From assembly GCA_035463115.1 (NCBI GenBank), contig DATHTO010000085.1:1-20300 (forward strand): 20,300 nucleotides of DNA. Reading direction: 5' to 3'. Shown here one piece after another: positions 1-6,366 of this stretch (positions are counted from its first letter, which is position 1; the number at the start of each line of letters is the position of its first letter). A program made the position numbers and the translations under genes. Source of the stretch: BPGL01 sp035463115 (lineage in GTDB: Bacteria; Actinomycetota; UBA4738; HRBIN12). The notes below the pieces were generated by a model, which was not told where the DNA came from, did not search any database, and saw only the letters and a program-made list of their open reading frames with translations.

Positions 1-694
1 TCCGCTGTCGATCGACTCGTCGATCGTCGCCGCGCTCGAGGCGGGGCTCGAGGCCTACGACGGCAAGGCGCTCGTGAACTCGGTGACCGGCGAGGAGGAG
101 CGGCTCGCCTCCGTGCTCCCGCTCGTCGCGAAGCACGGCGCGGCCGTGGTCGCGATCACGAACGACGAGACCGGCATCAGCGAGGACCCCGACGTCCGGT
201 TCGACGTCGCCCGCCGCATCGTCGAGCGTGCCGCCGACCACGGGATCCCCGCGGCCGACGTCGTGGTCGATCCGCTCGTGATGCCGATCGGCGCGATGCG
301 CTCGGCCGGACGTCAGGTGTTCGCGCTGGTGCGGCGCTTGCGCGAAGAGCTCGGCGTCAACACGACGTGCGGCGCCTCGAACATCTCGTTCGGGTTGCCG
401 AACCGCAACGGTCTGAACGGGGCGTTCCTCGCGATGGCGATCGCGAACGGGATGACCTCGGCGATCACCAGCCCCCTCCACGAGGAGGTCCGCCAGGCGG
501 TGATGGCGGCGGACGTCCTGATGGGCCACGACCGGGACTGCGGCGCGTGGATCGGACGCTACCGGGAGGGCGGCGGTGACGACGGCGGCCGGACGGGTCG
601 CCGGGGCGGCCGCGCTGCCCGCCTCGCTTCGAACGCACCCGACGGCGCGCCGTCGGGCGACGCGCCGTCGGCCGGCGACGCGCCGACGGCGTGA
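1..694 (+). CDS. Methyltetrahydrofolate:corrinoid methyltransferase, pterin-binding DHPS-like family (5' partial)
   Basis: The reading frame is already open at position 2 (PLSIDSSIVAALEAGL...) and runs to TGA at 692-694, so 230 residues are visible and the N-terminus lies outside. The fold is that of the dihydropteroate-synthase-like pterin-binding domain of AcsE/MtgA/MetH type. Visible marks are PLSIDS, the strand VVAITND with the Asn expected to contact the pterin, DPLVMPIG, and TTCGASNISFGLPNR, the typical family signature. The enzyme would exchange a methyl group between a methyl-corrinoid protein and THF in the cytoplasm. The last roughly 45 residues are an odd Gly/Arg then Ala-Pro-Asp-Gly low-complexity tail, longer than usual for the family and rich in DNA palindromes. 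The stop overlaps the GTG of the next gene by 4 nt, so the two are translationally coupled. Family assignment is solid; the direction (corrinoid to THF) is inferred from the neighbours. Confidence 0.88.
   Translation, partial: PLSIDSSIVAALEAGLEAYDGKALVNSVTGEEERLASVLPLVAKHGAAVVAITNDETGISEDPDVRFDVARRIVERAADHGIPAADVVVDPLVMPIGAMRSAGRQVFALVRRLREELGVNTTCGASNISFGLPNRNGLNGAFLAMAIANGMTSAITSPLHEEVRQAVMAADVLMGHDRDCGAWIGRYREGGGDDGGRTGRRGGRAARLASNAPDGAPSGDAPSAGDAPTA
638..657. repeat. Perfect 20-bp palindrome in the methyltransferase 3' end
   Basis: The 20 bases from 638 to 657 read identically on both strands (arms CCCGACGGCG and CGCCGTCGGG). They lie inside the low-complexity C-terminal tail of the upstream gene. 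Two related GACGCGCCG elements follow directly. It may be an RNA structure or a product of GC-rich repeat expansion; no function is claimed. Confidence 0.75.
663..691 (+). other. Inverted repeat ending on the RACo start codon
   Basis: A 9-bp stem (663-671 with 683-691, 11-nt loop) can form in the mRNA. Its right arm includes the G of the GTG start at 691 and the region where a ribosome binding site would lie. No clear Shine-Dalgarno sequence is visible, which fits translation by coupling to the upstream gene through the GTGA overlap. Confidence 0.55.
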
Positions 695-2853
695 CCGACC
701 AGGACGCGCTCGTCGTCTTCACCCCCTCGGGTCGCCGGGGCCGCTTCCCCCACGGCACGAACCTCCTCGACGCGGCGCGCAGGCTCGGCGTGGACCTCGA
801 TTCGGTCTGTGGCGGACGGGGCATCTGCGGCCGGTGCCAGGTGGTCCCGGCGGAAGGGGCGTTCCCGAAGCACGGCATCACGTCGGACCGCGGGAACCTG
901 AGCCCGTTCAGCGATCCGGAACGCACGTACGACGAGCGCAAGGGCCTCGCGCCGGGGCGCCGGCTCGGGTGCCACGCGACGGTGCTCGGGGACCTCCTGA
1001 TCGACGTGCCGCCCGACAGCCACGTGCACCGGCAGGTCGTCCGCAAGGAGGCCGATGCTCGCGAGATCGAGCTCGATCCCGTCGTGTCGCTGCACTACGT
1101 GGAGGTCGCCGAACCCGACCTGGCGACGCCGCGATCCGATGCCCGCCGGCTCCTCGACGCATTGGCGGAGCAGTGGGACCTCGATGGCCTGGCGGTGGAT
1201 CCGGTCGTCCTTCCGACGTTGCAGCGGACGTTGCGGGCCGGTGGATGGACCGTCACGGCCGCGGTCCACGACGGTGCGACCGTCACGGCCGTCTGGCCGG
1301 GCCTGCACGACCGCGTCGTCGGGATCGCGTTCGACGTGGGCTCGACCACGGTCGCGGGGCATCTCTGCGACCTCCACACCGGCGAGGTGCTTGCGAGCGT
1401 CGGCGTGATGAATCCGCAGATCCGCTTCGGTGAGGACCTGATGAGCCGGGTCAGCTACGTGATGATGCATCCGGAGGGAGCCGGCGAGCTGACGACGGCG
1501 ATCCGGGACTGTCTGCGCGACCTCGTCACCCAGCTGCTCCCCGCCGCCGACGGCCTTGACCGGGAACCCCTCGGGCCCGACGACGTCGTCGAGGTCACGA
1601 TCGTGGGCAACCCGATCATGCATCACCTCGTGCTCGGTCTCGATCCGACCGAGCTCGGTGGCGCGCCGTTCGCGCTCGCGACCGACCAAGCCGTTCGGCT
1701 CGCGGCGCGTGAGCTCGGGATCGGCGTCGCCGCAGGCGCGGGGGCCTACCTGCTGCCCTGCATCGCGGGACACGTCGGCGCCGATGCTGCCGGCGTGATC
1801 CTCGCCGAAGCGCCGCACGAACGCGATGAGCTCACGCTGATCGTCGACGTCGGCACGAACGCCGAGATCGTCCTCGGGAACCGCCACCGGCTCTTCGCCG
1901 CGTCGAGCCCGACCGGTCCGGCGTTCGAGGGCGCGCAGATCTCGTCCGGACAGCGCGCGGCGCCCGGAGCGATCGAGCGCGTGCGGGTCGATCCGGGAAC
2001 GCTCGAGCCGCGGGTCCGCGTGATCGGCACCGAGGCCTGGTCCGACGAGACCGCGTTCGGAGGAACGCCCGTGAGCGGTATCGCCGGGAGCGGGATCATC
2101 GAGGCGATCGCGGAACTGTTCCTCGCAGGCGTCATCACGACCGACGGCGTGATCGACGGCGCGCTCGCGGCTCGGACCGACCGGATCGTGCCCGACGGAC
2201 GAACGTTCGCCTACGTGCTCCACGACGGAGGCGAGGCGGCGCCGCGGATCGTCATCACGCAGCAGGACGTGCGCGCGATCCAGCTCGCGAAGGCCGCCCT
2301 GTGGGCGGGGTGCGCGCTGCTGATGGACCGTGCCGGCGTGGAGACGATCGACCGGATCCGTCTGGCTGGCGCGTTCGGGTCCCACATCGATCCGCGCCAC
2401 GCCTTGATCCTCGGGCTCGTGCCGGATGCGCCGCCCGACGCCGTGACGTCGGCGGGGAACGCGGCCGGCACGGGCGCGCGGATCGCGTTGCTGAACCGTG
2501 CCTCGCGCGTCGAGATCGAGCGCGTCGTGCGGGACGTGGAGAAGGTCGAGACCGCCGTGGAGCCGCGGTTCCAGGAGCACTTCGTCGGCGCGATGGGGAT
2601 CCCGCACGCCACGGATCCGTACGCGCGGCTCGGCGCGGTCGTTCCGTTGCCGGCTCCGCGACGCGCCGATCCGTCGGATGCGGACGGCGGGCGCGCACGC
2701 CGGCGACGACGTGGCGGACGTGAGCGGCGCGACGCCCGCGCCGACCGTGACGCCCGCGACGACCGTGAGGAGCGCGCGGACCGCGCCGACCGTGACGCCC
2801 GCGCGGACCGCGGGACGACACCCGACAACGAACGCGAAGGAGCGCCAGGATGA
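691..2853 (+). CDS. Corrinoid-activating iron-sulfur ASKHA protein (RACo-like, DUF4445)
   Basis: The product has 720 residues. The N-terminal 2Fe-2S ferredoxin domain shows C40-x5-C46-x2-C49 (SVCGGRGICGRC) and a fourth Cys at C94 (RLGCHA). An ASKHA ATPase part follows, with FDVGSTTVAG at about 213-222 and a second nucleotide-binding motif VDVGTNAEIVLG near 387. The family (RACo, RamA-related) reduces cob(II)alamin that has become inactive by accidental oxidation back to cob(I)alamin on corrinoid methyl-transfer proteins, driven by ATP. Start GTG at 691 overlaps the upstream stop, and the stop overlaps the next ATG (ATGA), so the gene sits inside a tight operon of corrinoid methyltransferases, as expected for this role. 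The last about 70 residues are an Arg/Asp-rich low-complexity tail that ordinary family members are not known to need. Confidence 0.9.
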   Translation: MTDQDALVVFTPSGRRGRFPHGTNLLDAARRLGVDLDSVCGGRGICGRCQVVPAEGAFPKHGITSDRGNLSPFSDPERTYDERKGLAPGRRLGCHATVLGDLLIDVPPDSHVHRQVVRKEADAREIELDPVVSLHYVEVAEPDLATPRSDARRLLDALAEQWDLDGLAVDPVVLPTLQRTLRAGGWTVTAAVHDGATVTAVWPGLHDRVVGIAFDVGSTTVAGHLCDLHTGEVLASVGVMNPQIRFGEDLMSRVSYVMMHPEGAGELTTAIRDCLRDLVTQLLPAADGLDREPLGPDDVVEVTIVGNPIMHHLVLGLDPTELGGAPFALATDQAVRLAARELGIGVAAGAGAYLLPCIAGHVGADAAGVILAEAPHERDELTLIVDVGTNAEIVLGNRHRLFAASSPTGPAFEGAQISSGQRAAPGAIERVRVDPGTLEPRVRVIGTEAWSDETAFGGTPVSGIAGSGIIEAIAELFLAGVITTDGVIDGALAARTDRIVPDGRTFAYVLHDGGEAAPRIVITQQDVRAIQLAKAALWAGCALLMDRAGVETIDRIRLAGAFGSHIDPRHALILGLVPDAPPDAVTSAGNAAGTGARIALLNRASRVEIERVVRDVEKVETAVEPRFQEHFVGAMGIPHATDPYARLGAVVPLPAPRRADPSDADGGRARRRRRGGRERRDARADRDARDDREERADRADRDARADRGTTPDNEREGAPG
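2738..2803. repeat. Direct repeat in the RACo-like charged tail
   Basis: A 21-bp unit at 2738-2758 recurs exactly at 2783-2803, separated by 24 bp of similar composition. In frame it gives the repeated Arg-Ala-Asp-Arg-Asp-Ala-Arg pattern of the C-terminal tail. The repeat suggests expansion by slippage or unequal exchange. Confidence 0.7.
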
Positions 2854-4409
2854 GCGACGCAGCGGCGGACGCAGCACCCAGAGGACGACGGAGCGGCGGG
2901 CGTGCGGCGCGTCAGGCCGCCCGAGCGCAAGGCATCATCGCGGAGCGTGTTCCCTTCATCACCAGAACGCTGACGCCGTTCGAGGTCTTGTCGAAGGAGG
3001 GCCTCGAGCTGATCGAGCACAACGCCGACACGATCCTCGAGCAGGTCGGGATCGACTTCCGCGAGGCGCCCGACGCGCTCGAGCTCCTGCGAGGAGCGGG
3101 GTGCGACGTCGAGGGCGAACGCGTTCGCTTCCCGCGCGGGCTCGCACGCCAGCTGATCCAGGCCACGGCGCCGCGCGAGTTCGAGCAACACGCCCGGAAC
3201 CCCGCGAACACCGTGCGGATCGGCGGTGACGCCACCGTGCTCGCGCCCGCCTACGGATCGCCGTTCGTCCTCGACCTGGACCAGGGCCGTCGCTACGGGA
3301 CGATCGAGGACTTCCGCAACTTCGTGAAGCTCGCCTACGTGACGCCGTTCCTCCACCACTCCGGCGGGACCGTGTGCGAGCCGGTGGACCTGCCCGTGAA
3401 CAAGCGGCACTACGACATGGTGTACGCGCACCTGCGCTACTCGGACAAGCCGTTCATGGGGTCCGTCACGCACCCGCTCCGGGCCGCCGACACCGTCGAG
3501 ATGGCGCGGATCGTGTTCGGTGCCGACGCGCTCGAAGAGCGGACGTACATCCTTAGCCTCATCAACGCGAACTCGCCGCTCGTGTGGGATTCCGTGATGC
3601 TCGGCGCCGCGCGGGAGTACGCGAGCGCGAACCAGGCCGTGATCATGACGCCCTTCATCCTCGCGGGCGCGATGTCGCCGGCGACGGTCGCCGGGGCCGC
3701 GACGCAGACGCTCGCCGAAGCGATGGCCGGCATGGCGTACGTCCAGCTGGTTCGCCCCGGAGCCCCCGTCGTGTTCGGGTCGTTCGCGTCGTCGATGTCG
3801 ATGCAGTCGGGAGCACCGACGTTCGGCACGCCGGAGCCCGCGCTCGTGCTCTACGCGCTCGCCGCGTGTGCGCGCCGTCTGGGCGTCCCGTTCCGCAGCG
3901 GCGGCAACCTGACGGCCTCGAAGATCCCCGACGCGCAGGCCGCGTACGAGAGCGCGAACACCTTCGCCCCGACGATGTTGGCCGGCGTCAACTTCGTGCT
4001 CCACGCCGCGGGCTGGCTCGAGGGTGGTCTCGCCATGGGCTACGAGAAGTTCGTGATGGACCTGGACCAATGCGGCATCGCCGCCCGCCTCCAGCAGGGG
4101 ATCGACCTCACGCCGAACGGGCAGGCGGTCGACGCGATCGTCGAGAACGGCCCCGGCCAGCATTTCCTCGGGACCGCGCACACGCTGGCGAACTTCGAGA
4201 CGGCGTTCTACCGGTCCACGATCGCCGACAACAACTCGTACGAGCAGTGGGAGTCCGAGGGCTCGAAGGACGCGATGCAGCGCGCGAACGCGATCTGGAA
4301 GCGGATGCTCGCCGAGTACGAGCCTCCCGCGATCGACGAGGCCGTCGACGAACGGCTCCGTGGGTGGATCGACCGGAAGAAGGCCTCGTTCCCGGACTCG
4401 AACGTGTAG
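2850..4409 (+). CDS. MttB-superfamily corrinoid-dependent methyltransferase (non-pyrrolysine, glycine-betaine-type candidate)
   Basis: The product has 519 residues and matches the trimethylamine methyltransferase (MttB) superfamily over its whole length, from the N-terminal FEVLSKEGLELIEHNADTILEQVGIDF segment to the C-terminal region around NNSYEQWESEG. Central family-like stretches include YGSPFVLDLDQGRRYG, HHSGGTVCEP and the barrel strand LAEAMAGMAYVQLVRPGAPVVFGSFAS. The frame has no in-frame TAG, so it is not a pyrrolysine-dependent trimethylamine enzyme. Known non-Pyl relatives such as MtgB demethylate glycine betaine and others act on quaternary amines, passing the methyl to a cob(I)alamin protein. 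The ATG overlaps the upstream stop (ATGA). Neighbouring MeTr, RACo and MTHFR genes support corrinoid methyl transfer. The substrate cannot be read from sequence; betaine, proline betaine or a related methylated amine are candidates. Confidence 0.88.
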   Translation: MSDAAADAAPRGRRSGGRAARQAARAQGIIAERVPFITRTLTPFEVLSKEGLELIEHNADTILEQVGIDFREAPDALELLRGAGCDVEGERVRFPRGLARQLIQATAPREFEQHARNPANTVRIGGDATVLAPAYGSPFVLDLDQGRRYGTIEDFRNFVKLAYVTPFLHHSGGTVCEPVDLPVNKRHYDMVYAHLRYSDKPFMGSVTHPLRAADTVEMARIVFGADALEERTYILSLINANSPLVWDSVMLGAAREYASANQAVIMTPFILAGAMSPATVAGAATQTLAEAMAGMAYVQLVRPGAPVVFGSFASSMSMQSGAPTFGTPEPALVLYALAACARRLGVPFRSGGNLTASKIPDAQAAYESANTFAPTMLAGVNFVLHAAGWLEGGLAMGYEKFVMDLDQCGIAARLQQGIDLTPNGQAVDAIVENGPGQHFLGTAHTLANFETAFYRSTIADNNSYEQWESEGSKDAMQRANAIWKRMLAEYEPPAIDEAVDERLRGWIDRKKASFPDSNV

Positions 4410-4559
4410 CGGTCCGCTCGTTCACGGCATGACCCGCGGTTCGGGCATGCTGTCGCGTGCGAGCGACGGGTCGGCCAAGATGCGCCACGGTCGACCACCG
4501 GCGCGGCTTCGTGGCGCCGGGTCGGCACGAGGAGATCGATCGGGGAGCGCGGAACGGCG
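4410..4559 (+). other. Intergenic gap between MttB-like and MTHFR genes, with a stem-loop
   Basis: This 150-nt gap holds one clear inverted repeat: a perfect 7-bp stem (CCGGCGC at 4498-4504, GCGCCGG at 4514-4520) with a 9-nt loop. It has no T tract, so it may be a leader or processing structure rather than a classical terminator. No convincing -35/-10 pair was seen. GGGGAG at 4542-4547 is the nearest ribosome-binding-like sequence to the MTHFR start but is 12 nt away. Confidence 0.4.
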
Positions 4560-5453
4560 ATGGTGTGGACGTGGTGGCGGAAGCGGCGAGGCCACGGCCT
4601 GTCCGAGGACCAGCGGGCGGCCCTGAAGCGTCTCGTCGCCGAACCACGCTTCGAGCTGATCCCGTTGAAGACGGCGGTGGAGAAGGCCGAGGCGCTGCCG
4701 AGCGGCGCCGCCGTGACGGTGACCGCCTCGCCGAGCCACGGGATCGAGGCCACGCTCGACCTCGCCGAAGCCGTCGCGTCGAGGGGCCACGACGTGACCC
4801 CCCATCTGTCGGCCCACATGATCCGTGACCGCGCGCACCTCGCAGAGCTGCTGGCACGCGCACGAGAGGGCGGGTTCCGGTCGGCGTTCGTGGTCGGTGG
4901 CGACGCCCGCGACCGCGGCGAGTTCCACGACGGCCTCATGCTCCTGCGAGCGATCCACGAGCTGGGCAACCCCTTCACGTCGATCGGGGTCCCGGCGTAT
5001 CCGGAGGGGCACAGCGACATCCCCGACGACGTGCTGGTCCGGGCGCTGCGTGACAAGCAGCCGCTCGCCCAGCACATGTCGACGCAGATGTGCTTCAACC
5101 CGGGTGCGGTCGAACGATGGATCGCGGCCGCGCGCCGAGGCGGCATCGTCCTGCCGATCCATCTCGGAACCCCGGGCGTCGCCGACCTGGCGAAGCTGAT
5201 GACGATCGCCGCTCGGATCGGCGTTGCCGACAGCGCGCGCTACCTGAAGAAGAACAAGCGGATGGTCGGTCAGCTGATGAAGGGTGGCTCGTTCGGCCCC
5301 GATGCCTTCCTGCGCGCGTTGGCGCCGACGCTGGCGGATCAGATGGCCGACGTCACGACGCTCCACATCTTCACGTTCAATCAGGTCGACGCCACCGTCG
5401 CGTGGCAGGAGCGGATGCTCACGGAGCTCGACACGGCGCCGGCGGCCGGGTGA
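4560..5453 (+). CDS. Methylenetetrahydrofolate reductase, divergent short actinobacterial type
   Basis: The 297-residue product resembles the MTHFR TIM barrel that interconverts 5-methyl-THF and 5,10-methylene-THF with FAD. Barrel strands are recognisable: ELIPLKTA, VTVTASPSHG in the place of the usual VTYGAGGS segment, DVTPHLSAHM, FRSAFVVGGD, SIGVPAYPEGH, STQMCFNPGAVERWI, and VLPIHLGTPG near the end. PHLSAHMIRDRAHL and GVPAYPEGHSDIP are the strongest family marks. The N-terminus lacks the FEFFPP motif of classical MetF, and a short Trp/Arg-rich leader (MVWTWWRKRR) precedes it. ATG 4560 is the first plausible start; GTG 4563 is equally possible. It lies 150 nt after the MttB-like gene on the same strand, so here it may run in the oxidative direction on methyl-THF made by the upstream methyltransferases. 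That direction is inference. Confidence 0.85.
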   Translation: MVWTWWRKRRGHGLSEDQRAALKRLVAEPRFELIPLKTAVEKAEALPSGAAVTVTASPSHGIEATLDLAEAVASRGHDVTPHLSAHMIRDRAHLAELLARAREGGFRSAFVVGGDARDRGEFHDGLMLLRAIHELGNPFTSIGVPAYPEGHSDIPDDVLVRALRDKQPLAQHMSTQMCFNPGAVERWIAAARRGGIVLPIHLGTPGVADLAKLMTIAARIGVADSARYLKKNKRMVGQLMKGGSFGPDAFLRALAPTLADQMADVTTLHIFTFNQVDATVAWQERMLTELDTAPAAG

Positions 5454-5468
5454 CCCGGCCGCCGGCGC
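5436..5468. terminator. Perfect 15-bp stem-loop whose loop is the MTHFR stop codon
   Basis: The 15 bases 5436-5450 are the exact reverse complement of 5454-5468, and the 3-nt loop 5451-5453 is the TGA stop of the MTHFR gene. All but none of the pairs are G-C. It lies between two convergent genes, so it could end transcription from both sides. No T tract follows on either strand, so it would be an actinobacterial-type hairpin terminator or a 3' end stabiliser. Confidence 0.6.
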
Positions 5469-5494
5469 GTGCGTCGTCGCTCTCCTCGGTTCTC

Positions 5495-6253
5495 TCAACG
5501 ACGGCGCGAGGCGTAGCCTCCGTCGTGCTCGTGCTCCATCATCGATGACCGATCGCGGGCGTCCTCGTCGACGACCACGACGTCGTCGTCGCGGTGCGTG
5601 TGCGCTGGCACGGTCGTGCCGCGGAACCGCGACCCATCGGCGTCGTCCGCGTAGTCGTCGCGGTGGTCGTCGTACGCCCGATGCCGGTCGTCGTCACCGA
5701 CGCGGACCCGATCGTCGTCGCGGGTGTCGAACGTGTCGATCGGCTCGTCCCGCTTCGGCAGGTTGCCACCGATCATGCCGCCGATCGCCGCGGTGGCGAA
5801 CCCGATCAGCGCCGTCCAGAACGTCGCCCACAGCGACGCGTTCCCATCGAGCGGGAACGACGTCGCTCCGCCGTCGGTGACGGTATCCGCCGTCTGGAGC
5901 GTGTCGCCGACGATCGCGGCACCGCCGAGCAGCGACGGAACGCCGATGATGATCGACAGCGTCAGCAACAGCCCCCACACGGTCATGCCGTTGACGAGAC
6001 CGGCTGCGACGCCGCGCGCTCGCGGCGCCCATCCAGCGACGATGCCACCGACCAACAACGCGAGGATCGCCGTCCCGGCGAGCCACCATTCGATGTTGTC
6101 GGCGAACGCGGCGATGTTCGTGCCGCCGAAGCCCAACGCGAGCCACAGCGACGACAGCAGCACCAGGAGCCCGATCGTCCATACCAAGCCGGCCCAGACG
6201 CCGCCCCAGTCGATCGAACGCTGCTCGCGCGCGTATCCCGTGCGTGTCAGCAT
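5495..6253 (-). CDS. Four-helix integral membrane protein with acidic/His-rich cytoplasmic-type tail, function unknown
   Basis: I do not recognise a named family. With the start at ATG 6253 the protein has 252 residues. Four hydrophobic stretches are visible at about 17-42, 55-75, 80-112 (long, possibly two passes) and 140-165, rich in Gly/Ala/Leu with conserved-looking Gly-rich turns (LVGGIVAGWA, AIGGMIGGNLP). The last roughly 80 residues are hydrophilic and full of Asp, His and Arg (for example RDDDRVRVGDDDRHR), ending in EHEHDGGYASRRR. Similar four-helix proteins with charged tails occur in actinobacteria and are thought of as envelope or stress-related, but that is only a loose comparison. 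A longer reading from GTG 6280 is possible, but the GAGGAGG site 7 nt before ATG 6253 decides the start. The gene is convergent with the MTHFR gene. Confidence 0.72.
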   Translation of the reverse strand: MLTRTGYAREQRSIDWGGVWAGLVWTIGLLVLLSSLWLALGFGGTNIAAFADNIEWWLAGTAILALLVGGIVAGWAPRARGVAAGLVNGMTVWGLLLTLSIIIGVPSLLGGAAIVGDTLQTADTVTDGGATSFPLDGNASLWATFWTALIGFATAAIGGMIGGNLPKRDEPIDTFDTRDDDRVRVGDDDRHRAYDDHRDDYADDADGSRFRGTTVPAHTHRDDDVVVVDEDARDRSSMMEHEHDGGYASRRR

Positions 6254-6260
6254 GCGCATC

Positions 6261-6267
6261 CCTCCTC
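6261..6267 (-). promoter_or_regulatory. Ribosome binding site deciding the membrane-protein start
   Basis: On the - strand GAGGAGG is followed by 7 nt and then ATG at 6253-6251. It falls only 1 nt before the alternative ATG at 6259 and inside the coding frame of the longer GTG 6280 reading, so ATG 6253 is the best start. Confidence 0.65.
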
Positions 6268-6324
6268 GGATCTCTCCCACATGGAATGGATCTCACCCGT
6301 GGCATACCCGCGGGCCGGCGTGCG

Positions 6325-6350
6325 GAACGTCGGTCGTTCGTCCGACGTTC
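6325..6350 (-). terminator. Stem-loop after the DUF222-HNH gene
   Basis: A perfect 9-bp inverted repeat (GAACGTCGG at 6325-6333, CCGACGTTC at 6342-6350, 8-nt loop) lies 17 nt past the DUF222-HNH stop on the - strand and before the membrane-protein gene. No T tract follows. It may separate the two transcripts or be a protein-binding palindrome. Confidence 0.45.
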
Positions 6351-6366
6351 GGAGCTCCGCCGCAGC

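Noticed and set aside
559..4181. Very long open frames on the - strand opposite the MeTr, RACo and MttB genes (up to 772 residues)
   Set aside because: They are Arg/His/Asp-rich with no recognisable domain, and lie antisense to well-supported genes. High-GC codon use produces such shadows.
2850..4409. Possible pyrrolysine-containing trimethylamine methyltransferase
   Set aside because: The frame is complete without any in-frame TAG, and the length is already full for the superfamily.
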